A stretch of DNA of 56,896 nucleotides from Paludibacteraceae bacterium (GTDB taxonomy: Bacteria; Bacteroidota; Bacteroidia; Bacteroidales; Paludibacteraceae), in contig JAKSLB010000020.1 in NCBI GenBank assembly GCA_024401435.1, positions 1 to 56,896 on the forward strand. The letters run 5' to 3'. Position numbers and translations under genes: made by a program. Below, in pieces: positions 34,088 to 41,915 of the stretch. Numbering within the stretch: the stretch's first letter is position 1; the number at the start of each line of letters is the position of its first letter. The notes under the pieces were generated by a model that was not told where the DNA came from, searched no databases, and saw nothing but the letters and a program-made list of their open reading frames with translations.

Positions 34088-36100
34088 ATGAAAAAAATCG
34101 TCAAAATATTTCTTGTTGCGATTGGGTTCTTGACTTGGAATCCATTGTGTGGATATTCTCAAATTAATACCGATCGTGTTTTGGCAATAGGACGGAATGC
34201 TTTATACTTTGAGGACTATGTATTGTCTATGCAATATTTCAATCAGGTCATTCGTGTAAAACCCTATTTGCCAGAACCTTATTTCTATCGAGCTGTAGCA
34301 AAAATCAGTTTGGAAGATTTCAAAGGTGCAGAGGAGGATTGCTCTGCTGCGTTGGAACGTAATCCATTTTTAGTTGAGGCTTATCGTTGTAGAGGTATTG
34401 CAAGAGTCTATCTGAAAAAATACGATGAGGCAACGGCTGATTTTGACAAGGGATTGGATCTTGCACCTGACAACAAGATGTTGCTAATTTGTAAGGGTTA
34501 TGTTTCTGTTCAAAAAGAGGATTATAAACAAGCTGTGAAGGATTTTACGGTGGCAATAGAAAAGAATTCACGTTACAAGGAGGCTTATTTAAATCGAGGA
34601 TATGCCTATATGTCTGATGAAGATACGATATCGGCATTGAAAGACTTTGAAAAATTATTGGAGATTGACCCTTTTAGTGCAGACGGACATGCAGCCAGAG
34701 GGTATGTCTATTATACACAAGAAAAGTATGATCAGTCGATTGTGGATTTTGATGAAGCCATTCGTCTGGAACCCTATCGAACAGGATATTATATTAATAG
34801 AAGTTTGGTGCGATATCAGTTGAAAAACCTTCGTGGCGCAATGGATGATTATGATCATGTGATACGTTTGGATCCTTATAATTCCATGGCTTATTACAAT
34901 AGAGGAATTCTACGGACGGAAATTGGAGATAAGAATAGAGCCGTCGAGGATTTTGATAGAGTGATAGAGATAGAACCTGACAATGATTTTGCGATTTATA
35001 ACAGAGCCCTTTTACAAAGTGAATTGGGTGCATTGAACAAATCCATCAAGGATTTCACGACGATTATAGAGAAACATCCTGATTTCTTCCCTGCTTATTA
35101 TGGCCGAGGAGAAGCTAAGATGAAAAAGTTCGATAAAATAGGAGCGGAAAAAGATTATAACACTGCTATGTTGTTGCGACAACGTAAGTTGACGAAAAAG
35201 GATTTCGAAAAAGATTCTCTATCTACTCGAAAACAATCAGATAAGAACTTGCAGAACCATAACAAGTTGGTGGTGGCTGATCGAGAAGAGGAGACGAAAC
35301 GATTGACTTATAAGAGTGAGTCAAGAGGTAAAGTGCAGAATGTGAATTTCAATATTGACCCAGAAAATAATATAGTGCTTACTTTCCATCCAGCGAAAAA
35401 ATCAGATGTGCAACGCTCCACCTATTTTGATCGTTCTGTTGAGAAAATAAATCAGTCGGGTGTGATGGGCAAGAAATTATATTTGACAAATGCTGAAATG
35501 CCTTTTGATAATCAGTTGGAAAATACTTTTAAGGAGATTGAAAAGTTGACGAAATACATTGAGGAAAAACCTTCTGCTGAATTCTATTTTCAACGTGCAT
35601 TATTATTTGAGAATATATCAGATTATGATAGTGCGATAGAGGATTTGGGGAAGGCAGTTGACATGTCTTCTTCGAATGATGTGTGGATCTATCGTTTTTC
35701 TCGAGGCAATTGTTGGATGAAGAAAATTGAATATGAAGCATCGTTGGATGATGATGTGGAGGAGAATGAACGAAAAAATGGTGCTGAATATTATGGTATG
35801 AAGATGATTTGTGATTTGATGCTCAAAGATTTCGAGGAGACGAATAACATTAATCCACAGTTTCCTTTTTCGTGGTTTAATCGAGGAAATGTTTTTTCTA
35901 TGCAAAAAGACTATCGGAATGCTATTGCAAATTATACAAAAGCCATCGATTTAGAGAAAAATTTTGCTGAAGCCTATTTCAATCGAGGATTGTGTTATGT
36001 CTTAATTGGTGAAAATGAGAAAGGTATCTTGGATTTGAGTAAGGCGGGGGAATTAGGTATCTATGTGGCATATAATGTAATTAAGAGATTCCGTGAATAG
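34088..36100 (+). CDS. Secreted TPR-repeat protein
   Basis: 670 residues from ATG 34088 (a GTG three codons earlier is less likely). The signal peptide ends near GYSQ, residue 26. Residues about 30-350 hold roughly ten TPR units, very regular, e.g. RCRGIARVYLKKYDEATADF and YYNRGILRTEIGDKNRAVEDF, with P in the last helix (LEIDPFSA, LDPYNSMA). A charged linker follows (about 355-470, Lys/Arg/Glu-rich), then three more TPRs to the end (WFNRGNVFSMQKDYRNAIANY, YFNRGLCYVLIGENEKGI). TPR arrays bind peptides or proteins; the partner is not evident. No operon partner is obvious beyond the co-directional genes. Confidence 0.8.
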   Translation: MKKIVKIFLVAIGFLTWNPLCGYSQINTDRVLAIGRNALYFEDYVLSMQYFNQVIRVKPYLPEPYFYRAVAKISLEDFKGAEEDCSAALERNPFLVEAYRCRGIARVYLKKYDEATADFDKGLDLAPDNKMLLICKGYVSVQKEDYKQAVKDFTVAIEKNSRYKEAYLNRGYAYMSDEDTISALKDFEKLLEIDPFSADGHAARGYVYYTQEKYDQSIVDFDEAIRLEPYRTGYYINRSLVRYQLKNLRGAMDDYDHVIRLDPYNSMAYYNRGILRTEIGDKNRAVEDFDRVIEIEPDNDFAIYNRALLQSELGALNKSIKDFTTIIEKHPDFFPAYYGRGEAKMKKFDKIGAEKDYNTAMLLRQRKLTKKDFEKDSLSTRKQSDKNLQNHNKLVVADREEETKRLTYKSESRGKVQNVNFNIDPENNIVLTFHPAKKSDVQRSTYFDRSVEKINQSGVMGKKLYLTNAEMPFDNQLENTFKEIEKLTKYIEEKPSAEFYFQRALLFENISDYDSAIEDLGKAVDMSSSNDVWIYRFSRGNCWMKKIEYEASLDDDVEENERKNGAEYYGMKMICDLMLKDFEETNNINPQFPFSWFNRGNVFSMQKDYRNAIANYTKAIDLEKNFAEAYFNRGLCYVLIGENEKGILDLSKAGELGIYVAYNVIKRFRE

Positions 36101-36208
36101 ACCATTTCCCGTGGGAAGATGCAATGCGTTCCTACCATGCTCATGCGAAAGTCTGACTATTATTTGATTTGAATTTGAATCGAATCGTTACAGATAGAAA
36201 AAAAATTA
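36101..36208. repeat. Intergenic stretch with a GTTCCTAC-type repeat
   Basis: CATTTCCCGTGGGAAGATG (36108-36126) is a small palindrome, followed by the dispersed motif GTTCCTAC at 36128-36135, also seen at 2600 and 2645. No gene is seen. Confidence 0.4.
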
Positions 36209-36216
36209 TATTTTTG
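36209..36216 (+). promoter_or_regulatory. Promoter -7 box of the DUF3078 gene
   Basis: TATTTTTG fits TAnnTTTG, 36 bases before the start codon; no -33 TTTG at the right distance. Confidence 0.4.
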
Positions 36217-36252
36217 TAAATTGATATTTGTTGCTTGATGAACAGGGAATAA

Positions 36253-37506
36253 ATGAAAATGAAAGATAAGTTTATATGTTCATTGTGGTTGTTTTTCTTT
36301 GTATTCTTGTGTCCTACTATATGGGCTCAGGGAAAGGATTCTTTATCTGTAAACAATGAAAAAGACGTACTATTTTTCCCTATTATTTTTGATTCTATTA
36401 AGGTGTCTGATTTTTTCCCAATCATAGAACCACAAGAAATCACTTATAAAAAGAAACAAACATCTCCATTTACAACAACAAAGTTTCAAGAGCAATGTCA
36501 GTTGATGATTCTGAAAGAGAAGATACGTCGCAAAGTGGTGAATCGTATTGCTGTGGAGAAACCTGAATTGATAGATTGTTATAACTTAAACCCCTATGAT
36601 TCTAATTTAGATAAGGTTCAGGTGGAAGAACGCCGATTTATGATTAGTGGGTTGGAACCTACGAAAGCGGAAATTAAGGTGGGTAAGATAAAGGAAGTCA
36701 ATTCTCAGAAAGATAACGGACCATGGTCGTTTGATGGTAATCTTGCTTTGCAATTTTCCCAATATTATGTTACCAAAAACTGGTATAAAGGAGGTACGCC
36801 TAATGCCACGTTCCTTTCTATTTTGGATTACAATATTGATTATCGGAAAGGAAAGTTTATGTGGGAGAATGATTTCGATTTAAAAATCGGATTTTACAAT
36901 ACGGAAGAGGATACGATTCGTGCGTTTCGTGTAAACAATGATGTTTTTGATATTTCCACGTTGGCTGCTTATCAGACATGGTTTTCAAAAAAAGTATATT
37001 ATAGTGCGGCAGTGGATTTTAAGACATCCATGTTTACCGGATATAAGAAGACAAATTCAAACGAGATTGTTTCAGCTTTCTTATCACCTACGCGAATGTA
37101 CTTTAGTTTGGGTATGGAGTGCCGTTACAATAACAAAACGAGTATACGTATTGCACCTGCTGCTTATAAATTACTTTTTGTTGTGGATGATAGGATTGAC
37201 CCGTTGCATGTGGGATTGGATAGCACGGAGACCTATGTGGGATATCCTGGTTGTTTAGCACAGGCAAAAATAGATTGGCGATTTTCTAAAGAGATTAATT
37301 TAACATCTAAAATAGATTTCTTTGCATCTTATACCAGTAAGAATATTGAGTTTGACTGGGAAGTCGTTGGAAAATTCATTATCAATCGATATTTAAGTAC
37401 ACGTTTGTCTTTGATTATGCGTTATGATAACACTCCCAAAGACGAAGAGGCTCGAATTCAAGTGCAAGAACAGTTGTCTTTCGGATTTAATTATGTGTTC
37501 CGGTAA
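36253..37506 (+). CDS. DUF3078 outer-membrane protein
   Basis: 417 residues with a signal peptide ending near TIWAQ (residue 26). From about residue 155 to the end is the DUF3078 domain: GPWSFDGNLALQFSQYYVTK, WYKGGTPNATFLSILDYNID, then repeated amphipathic strands ending in LSFGFNYVFR, an aromatic end typical of outer-membrane beta-barrels. The family is common in Bacteroidetes and its function is not known. The stretch from about 50 to 150 is basic and helical (EKIRRKVVNRIAVEKPE) and may sit in the periplasm. Its own promoter suggests independent transcription. Confidence 0.8.
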   Translation: MKMKDKFICSLWLFFFVFLCPTIWAQGKDSLSVNNEKDVLFFPIIFDSIKVSDFFPIIEPQEITYKKKQTSPFTTTKFQEQCQLMILKEKIRRKVVNRIAVEKPELIDCYNLNPYDSNLDKVQVEERRFMISGLEPTKAEIKVGKIKEVNSQKDNGPWSFDGNLALQFSQYYVTKNWYKGGTPNATFLSILDYNIDYRKGKFMWENDFDLKIGFYNTEEDTIRAFRVNNDVFDISTLAAYQTWFSKKVYYSAAVDFKTSMFTGYKKTNSNEIVSAFLSPTRMYFSLGMECRYNNKTSIRIAPAAYKLLFVVDDRIDPLHVGLDSTETYVGYPGCLAQAKIDWRFSKEINLTSKIDFFASYTSKNIEFDWEVVGKFIINRYLSTRLSLIMRYDNTPKDEEARIQVQEQLSFGFNYVFR

Positions 37507-37571
37507 CTCCATTCCTATGATCTTCTATCTGTGATTTCTAATCTGAACATCTTAAAAAATAACAATTTTTT

Positions 37572-37603
37572 TTTGTTAATCTAAAATAAAACACCTAATT
37601 TTG
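37572..37603 (+). promoter_or_regulatory. Near-perfect promoter of the rpsF-rpsR-rplI operon
   Basis: TTTG (37572-37575), exactly 20 bases, then TAATTTTG (37596-37603). Transcription would start near 37610. Confidence 0.75.
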
Positions 37604-37607
37604 CAGT

Positions 37608-37623
37608 CCATTCGTATGAATGG
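37608..37623 (+). promoter_or_regulatory. Hairpin at the 5' end of the rpsF mRNA
   Basis: CCATTC (37608-37613), loop GTAT, GAATGG (37618-37623), at or just after the predicted transcription start. The same operon carries an S6:S18-binding leader in many bacteria. Whether this hairpin serves that role is open; the CCG loop feature of that motif is not seen. Confidence 0.35.
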
Positions 37624-37652
37624 GTAAAATTAATTAATAAATAACTATTTTT

Positions 37653-38000
37653 ATGTTAAATCAGTACGAAACCGTTTTCATTTTGACTCCCGTTTTATCT
37701 GATAATCAGATGAAGGAAGCGGTTGAAAAATTCAAAACAATCCTTGCAGATAACGGTGCAAAAATCGTTAACGAGGAATGTTGGGGTCTTCGCAAGTTGG
37801 CATATCCTATTGAAGGAAAGTCAACAGGCTTCTATTGCCTATTGGAGTTTGAAGCAGAACCTACTATTGTTAATGCGTTAGAAACTCAGTATCGTCGTGA
37901 CGAAAAAGTTATTCGTTATTTGACAACTAAGTTAGATAAGTTCGCAGTAGAATATTCTGCAAAGAGAAAAAGTTTAAAATCTAAAGAAAAGGAGGCTTAA
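37653..38000 (+). CDS. rpsF: 30S ribosomal protein S6
   Basis: 115 residues. The N-terminus [20 protein letters not shown] is the typical S6 start (Y-E-x-V/x-I), with [20 protein letters not shown] in the middle and [15 protein letters not shown] toward the end. S6 binds 16S rRNA as a heterodimer with S18, encoded next, 2 bases downstream. First gene of rpsF-rpsR-rplI. Confidence 0.97.
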   Translation: MLNQYETVFILTPVLSDNQMKEAVEKFKTILADNGAKIVNEECWGLRKLAYPIEGKSTGFYCLLEFEAEPTIVNALETQYRRDEKVIRYLTTKLDKFAVEYSAKRKSLKSKEKEA

Positions 38001-38002
38001 TT

Positions 38003-38275
38003 ATGGCAGCTCAAAATTCATCAGAAATTAGATATTTAACTCCTCCATCAGTAGAAGTTAAGAAGAAAAAATATTGTCGTTTCAAGAAGAGTGGTATCAA
38101 ATACATCGATTATAAAGATCCTGAGTTCTTGAAGAAATTTTTGAATGAGCAAGGTAAGATTTTACCTCGTCGTTTGACTGGAACTTCTTTGAAATATCAA
38201 AGAAAGGTAGCTCAAGCTGTTAAGAGAGCTCGTCACTTGGCATTGCTTCCATTCGTAACCGATTTAATGAAATAA
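38003..38275 (+). CDS. rpsR: 30S ribosomal protein S18
   Basis: 90 residues. [20 protein letters not shown] and the core [20 protein letters not shown] are S18 hallmarks, then [13 protein letters not shown]18 pairs with S6 on the platform of the small subunit. An AGGAGG-like stretch is seen only before the next gene (GGAGG at 38281), not here. Confidence 0.97.
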   Translation: MAAQNSSEIRYLTPPSVEVKKKKYCRFKKSGIKYIDYKDPEFLKKFLNEQGKILPRRLTGTSLKYQRKVAQAVKRARHLALLPFVTDLMK

Positions 38276-38293
38276 TTAAAGGAGGAATAGACA

Positions 38294-38737
38294 ATGGAAA
38301 TTATATTATTGCAAGACGTTCAAAATTTGGGATATAAAGACGATGTCGTTAAGGTAAAGAACGGTTACGGACGTAACTACCTTATCCCTCAAGGAAAAGC
38401 AATTTTAGCTACTCCTTCTGCAAAGAAAGTATTGGAAGAGAATTTGAAACAACGCGCTCACAAGTTGGCTAAGATCAAGGCTGATGCTGAAGCTTTAGCT
38501 GCTAAGTTGAATGGTGTTTCTTTGACTATTCCTGCTAAAACTAGTGCTACAGGTACTATCTTCGGTTCTGTTAATAGCATTCAACTTGCTGACGCTTTGG
38601 CTAAGAAGGGATTTGAAATCGACAGAAAGATTATCACTATCAATGATAATGTTAAGGAGTTAGGTAACTATAAAGCTACTATCAAACTTCACAAAGAGGT
38701 TTCTGCAGAAATCAATTTTGAAGTTGTTTCTGAGTAA
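38294..38737 (+). CDS. rplI: 50S ribosomal protein L9
   Basis: 147 residues. N-terminal [20 protein letters not shown] and [17 protein letters not shown] are the L9 signature, followed by the connecting helix and the C-terminal rRNA-binding domain ([17 protein letters not shown]). It starts 18 bases after rpsR behind GGAGGAATAG, a rare clear Shine-Dalgarno-like sequence for this phylum. Confidence 0.97.
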   Translation: MEIILLQDVQNLGYKDDVVKVKNGYGRNYLIPQGKAILATPSAKKVLEENLKQRAHKLAKIKADAEALAAKLNGVSLTIPAKTSATGTIFGSVNSIQLADALAKKGFEIDRKIITINDNVKELGNYKATIKLHKEVSAEINFEVVSE

Positions 38738-38763
38738 TTCTTACTCTAACTATCATATAAAAA

Positions 38764-38791
38764 GGGACGAATTTAATTCGTCCCTTTTTTT
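38764..38791 (+). terminator. Intrinsic terminator of the ribosomal protein operon
   Basis: GGGACGAAT (38764-38772), loop TTA, ATTCGTCCC (38776-38784), then seven T. Confidence 0.9.
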
Positions 38792-38941
38792 ATGTGGAAA
38801 TGCTTATTTGTACAGAATTGTTACACGCATGCAACTTCAGAGGTATTGCACATTATATTTTACATTCTATGTTATGTGCAACCCCTACGAGGATGTGTGT
38901 AGCAAATCCATTGTTCTGCCGATATAGAACCTCCTACGGGA

Positions 38942-38967
38942 TAGAGACGCAAAATATTGCGTCTCTA
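38942..38967. repeat. Perfect palindromic intergenic repeat
   Basis: TAGAGACGCAA (38942-38952), loop AATA, TTGCGTCTCTA (38957-38967). A stem of 11 bp with no T-run, of the GTAGAGACGCAA...TTGCGTCTCTAC type found scattered in Bacteroidales genomes. Confidence 0.6.
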
Positions 38968-39054
38968 CTCTCATTGTTTGATTGGGGGGCTTATTTTACT
39001 CTATCTCCCAAGACCTTGGCGAATTATTGGTATTATACATTCGATCAAATAATG

Positions 39055-39107
39055 CACTATTTTGCCACAAGTGGAGTGAAAAGTACGTTTGTGGCAAGAT
39101 AGGGATA
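39055..39107 (+). repeat. 53-base repeat R, copy 1
   Basis: Matches 41863-41915 at 46 of 53 positions without gaps (CACTATTTTGCCACAAGTGG versus CACTATTCTGCCACAAGTGG at the start). Copy 1 precedes the first ATPase gene; copy 2 follows the remnant of a second ATPase copy. Confidence 0.75.
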
Positions 39108-39124
39108 GAAAAATAATAATGACA

Positions 39125-39150
39125 CAACTTTAGTCTATAACTGAAACCTT
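39125..39150 (+). promoter_or_regulatory. Upstream operator-like element of the first ATPase gene
   Basis: This 26-base stretch (CAACTTTAGTCTATAACTG and six further bases) matches the palindrome at 39165-39190 at 19 of 26 positions, with centres 40 bases apart (about four helical turns). Its palindromic symmetry is weaker. Confidence 0.45.
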
Positions 39151-39164
39151 GTCTTCTTTATACA

Positions 39165-39190
39165 AAAGTTTGGTTTATAAACGAAACTTT
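39165..39190 (+). promoter_or_regulatory. 26-bp palindrome over the first ATPase promoter (putative operator)
   Basis: AAAGTTTGGTTTA (39165-39177) and TAAACGAAACTTT (39178-39190) are reverse complements except for one position. The palindrome covers the -33 box and reaches to two bases before the -7 box, so a bound protein would block polymerase. Confidence 0.6.
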
Positions 39191-39200
39191 TATATTTTTG
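39169..39200 (+). promoter_or_regulatory. Promoter of the first ATPase gene
   Basis: TTTG (39169-39172), exactly 20 bases, TATTTTTG (39193-39200). Start predicted near 39207, giving a leader of about 10 bases. Confidence 0.7.
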
Positions 39201-39216
39201 TAGCAAAGTTTAAACT

Positions 39217-40416
39217 ATGAAAGTAATTCGCAGAAATAAATATGTCGCACAGGTTGACAATGCAATAGGTAAAAATAATGCTGTTGTATTGGCAGGCCAT
39301 CGCAGGGCAGGTAAGAGTTCCATATTATTGCAACTCTCAACTCAATATGCACAATCGGGGAATGTGATTTACATTGATATGGAGAATCCCGATTTCTCGC
39401 ACATCAGAAACGCATCGGATCTAAATGCGTATATCAAAGAAAAAATAGATGATGCGACTCACAATTATCTGATGATTGATGAGGTGCAAGAGATTGACGA
39501 GTTTGAAAAAACATTGCGTTATTGGGCCAAACAGGATGACGTAGATATAATAGTCACGGGCAGCAACGCATTTTTGCTTTCATGCGAAATTGCCACACTT
39601 TTTGCAGGAAGGCACACTACCATTAAAGTTTATGGACTATCTTACCAAGAGTTCCTTCAATTCTACCAACTACAAGATTGCGACGAGTCGCTTATTTCGT
39701 ACATGAAATGGGGCGGATTGCCGTTTCTCTATCAAATTCCGTTGGATGACACACGTTCGCGTACCGACTATATGGGCGATATATACAATACAATTTTCGT
39801 CAAAGATATAGTAACTCGGCACAAAATACGAAACATAAATCTTCTCAACAATTTGGCTGGTTTTGTAGCAGAAAATTGCGGCAAACTCCTCTCTCCCAAT
39901 AGTATTGCAAAGTATTTAAAGAATGGAGAGTCTGCCGTCACGTCAGGTACAATCGCAGAGTATGTGGGTTATCTCTGTGACACTTATCTCATTGACAAAG
40001 TAGAACGATATGACATAAAAGGCAAACGTATTTTTGAGCAGCAGGAAAAATACTATTTTGAAGACCTTGGCATTCGAAACTATTTATGTCGCGGAAAAAA
40101 CAACAATGATATAGAGAAGCTGATGGAGAACTTGGTCTATCTGCGTTTGAGGCAGTTGGGGTATGATGTATATGTAGGTCAACTGAATGGCAAGGAGATA
40201 GATTTTGTTGCGAAGAAAGGCGATGATATTCGCTATTTCCAAGTGACCAAAACTATTTCGTCCGACGAAACATACGAGCGAGAGTATGGTAATCTAAAAC
40301 TGATTCGCGACAATTATCCTAAATATGTAATTACGATGGATCCTACCTCCCAGCTAATAAGCGATGAAGGCATTAAAACCATTTTACTGCGACAATTTTT
40401 AATGCAGGAGATATAG
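39217..40416 (+). CDS. AAA-type ATPase with DUF4143-like C-terminal domain
   Basis: 399 residues. Walker A GHRRAGKSS (27-35), Walker B YLMIDEVQE (84-92) and sensor-1-like DIIVTGSNAFLLS (about 110-122). GLSYQEFLQFYQL and the middle MKWGGLPFLYQ (about 165-175) are typical of the archaeal-ATPase/DUF4143 family. A winged-helix-like segment (about 215-260, GKLLSPNSIAKYLKNGES) is present, and the C-terminus (KEIDFVAKKGDDIRYFQV) resembles a PD-(D/E)xK nuclease-like fold: E-I-D-F-V and Q-V. Members are numerous in Bacteroidetes and Archaea, and their role is not settled. The HTH-like part and the operator in its promoter suggest autoregulation. Not related closely to the neighbouring ATPase beyond the family. 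Confidence 0.85.
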   Translation: MKVIRRNKYVAQVDNAIGKNNAVVLAGHRRAGKSSILLQLSTQYAQSGNVIYIDMENPDFSHIRNASDLNAYIKEKIDDATHNYLMIDEVQEIDEFEKTLRYWAKQDDVDIIVTGSNAFLLSCEIATLFAGRHTTIKVYGLSYQEFLQFYQLQDCDESLISYMKWGGLPFLYQIPLDDTRSRTDYMGDIYNTIFVKDIVTRHKIRNINLLNNLAGFVAENCGKLLSPNSIAKYLKNGESAVTSGTIAEYVGYLCDTYLIDKVERYDIKGKRIFEQQEKYYFEDLGIRNYLCRGKNNNDIEKLMENLVYLRLRQLGYDVYVGQLNGKEIDFVAKKGDDIRYFQVTKTISSDETYEREYGNLKLIRDNYPKYVITMDPTSQLISDEGIKTILLRQFLMQEI

Positions 40417-40455
40417 GATGTTTACCCTATAGAATAATGATTTTTGCTATGTATA

Positions 40456-40487
40456 TTTGTTGAAACTTTAGATTTTACATATCTTTG
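40456..40487 (+). promoter_or_regulatory. Promoter of the second ATPase gene
   Basis: TTTG (40456-40459), exactly 20 bases, TATCTTTG (40480-40487). Start near 40494, 35 bases before the ATG. Confidence 0.7.
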
Positions 40488-40523
40488 ACTTTAGATTTTA
40501 TATAGTTGAAACTTTAGATTTTA
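40465..40523 (+). repeat. Three direct repeats with 23-base period over the second ATPase promoter
   Basis: ACTTTAGATTTTA occurs at 40465-40477, 40488-40500 and 40511-40523, exactly 23 bases apart (about two helical turns); the outer copies extend to TTGAAACTTTAGATTTTACA. The first lies in the promoter spacer, the second just after the -7 box, the third before the start codon. This is the arrangement of a repressor-binding array. Confidence 0.65.
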
Positions 40524-40528
40524 CAGAT

Positions 40529-41683
40529 ATGAGAGTTGATAGAACTGCAAAAGAGGCATTGTTAAGGTTGGCTGTTCAATTTCCCATCGTTGGGATAACT
40601 GGTCCTAGACAAAGCGGAAAAACCACTTTGACAAGAATGACTTTCCCAGAAAAAAGATATATCTCTTTTGATGATCAGAGTATTCGCAATCTCGCTAAAG
40701 CCAATCCCCAAGATTTTCTACTGGCCTTTCCTGATGGGGCGATTATAGATGAGGCGCAAAAAGTCCCTGAAATTTTTGATGCGGTAAAGTATTATGTGGA
40801 TAATGCTCATTATACTCCGGGGAAATTTATTTTAACTGGATCCAGTCAATTCAAGTTGAAGAAAAACATGACAGACTCCTTGGCGGGAAGGGTCGCATTT
40901 CTCAAACTGCTCCCATTTTCTATCAGTGAGATATTGTCATGTAATTCTCCCATCCCATCTGTTTATCATGTGATTCATAAAGGAGGATATCCTCCTTTGT
41001 ATGACGCCGATAAGCATTTCATTCCCGAGGATTGGTTCGAGAACTATATTGACTCCTATATTGACTTGGATGTCAGAGAAAACATCAATGCTGCTAACAT
41101 TTCCACATTCAAGAAGTTTGTCCAGGTTTGTGCCACTTACAGCGGTCAGATGCTTTCCATGGATAGCATATCAAAAAATATAGGTGTTTCGGCTCCAACG
41201 GTAAAGCAGTGGCTTTCTATTCTTGAATCGTCCTATATCATTCATTTCTTGGAACCAGATTTCAATAATTTGGGTAAGTCACTGGTCAAAACTCCGAAGA
41301 TGTACTTTGTAGATGCAGGACTTCTGTGTCATTTGCTTAGAATCGAAACAGCGGAAGATTTAATCCTCAGTCCTTACAAAGGAGCAGTGGTTGAGACATT
41401 TGCCGTTTCACAAATGCTAAAAAACAGACTGAACCAGGCCAAGAAAGCCAATCTTACCTATTTCCGTGATCTTCGGGGATTTGAAGTCGATGCAGTGGCA
41501 GACTGGAACCATTCTTTTGCCATTGAAATCAAAAGTTCCAGTGGCGCGGAGAAAAAGCTTTCTGCTAACTTGCGAGAGTACATTAAGCTCCGAGGCGATG
41601 ATTGCCAAGGTCTTTTGTACTATTTGGGTGACCTCACCTGCACTATTGATGGGGTGAAGTATGTGGGGTGGAAGGAGTGGTAA
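40529..41683 (+). CDS. AAA-type ATPase with DUF4143 domain, second gene
   Basis: 384 residues. Walker A GPRQSGKTT (25-33), Walker B GAIIDEAQKVP (70-80) with D74/E75, KFILTGSSQFKLKK (sensor 1), SLAGRVAFLKLLPFSISEIL, a typical DUF4143-ATPase block. An HTH-like segment lies at about 205-235 (SISKNIGVSAPTVKQWLSIL). The nuclease-like C-terminus has YFRDLRGFEVDAVADWNHSFAIEIKSS, with the E-V-D and E-I-K residues of a PD-(D/E)xK core. It lacks recognisable sequence identity to the first ATPase beyond the shared fold and motifs. Inserted between the first ATPase and the leftover 3' end of another copy of it. Confidence 0.87.
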   Translation: MRVDRTAKEALLRLAVQFPIVGITGPRQSGKTTLTRMTFPEKRYISFDDQSIRNLAKANPQDFLLAFPDGAIIDEAQKVPEIFDAVKYYVDNAHYTPGKFILTGSSQFKLKKNMTDSLAGRVAFLKLLPFSISEILSCNSPIPSVYHVIHKGGYPPLYDADKHFIPEDWFENYIDSYIDLDVRENINAANISTFKKFVQVCATYSGQMLSMDSISKNIGVSAPTVKQWLSILESSYIIHFLEPDFNNLGKSLVKTPKMYFVDAGLLCHLLRIETAEDLILSPYKGAVVETFAVSQMLKNRLNQAKKANLTYFRDLRGFEVDAVADWNHSFAIEIKSSSGAEKKLSANLREYIKLRGDDCQGLLYYLGDLTCTIDGVKYVGWKEW

Positions 41684-41698
41684 CTGAAACTTTTGTTT

Positions 41699-41821
41699 CT
41701 GAAACTGATTCGCGACAATTATCCTAAATATGTAATTACAATGGATCCTAGCTCCCAGCTAATAAGCGATGACGACATTAAAACCATTCTACTGCGACAA
41801 TTCCTTTTGCAAGAGTCATAG
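41699..41821 (+). pseudogene. 3' remnant of a second copy of the first ATPase gene
   Basis: These 41 codons, in frame to a stop, correspond to codons 359-399 plus stop of the gene at 39217-40416 (40294-40416). Both share LKLIRDNYPKYVITMDP, and the DNA is roughly 85% identical by eye. There is no start and no upstream domain. The similarity begins within about 16 bases of the second ATPase's stop, so the second ATPase has replaced the 5' part of this copy. Confidence 0.85.
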
Positions 41822-41862
41822 GCAATGCCCTTTTCTATTAGAGATTTGGAGAAAACACACCC

Positions 41863-41915
41863 CACTATTCTGCCACAAGTGGGGTGGAAAGTGCGTTCGT
41901 GGAAAGATAGTGATA
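41863..41915 (+). repeat. 53-base repeat R, copy 2
   Basis: Gap-free match to 39055-39107 (46/53). It lies 41 bases after the remnant's stop. If R is the normal 3' flank of the ATPase gene, copy 1 upstream of the intact ATPase would be the flank of yet another, lost copy. Confidence 0.75.

Larger units (their letters stand above)
38792..39124. other. Gene-free region with dispersed repeats
   Basis: No supported gene. It holds the palindromic repeat at 38942-38967 and the 53-base repeat R at 39055-39107, described separately. CCTACGAGG (38887) and CCTACGGG (38933) resemble parts of the short Bacteroidales intergenic repeats. Confidence 0.5.

Noticed and set aside
38794-39102. Possible gene of about 100 codons after the ribosomal protein operon
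   Set aside because: It crosses two intergenic repeats (38942-38967 and 39055-39107), lacks a start context and resembles no protein.
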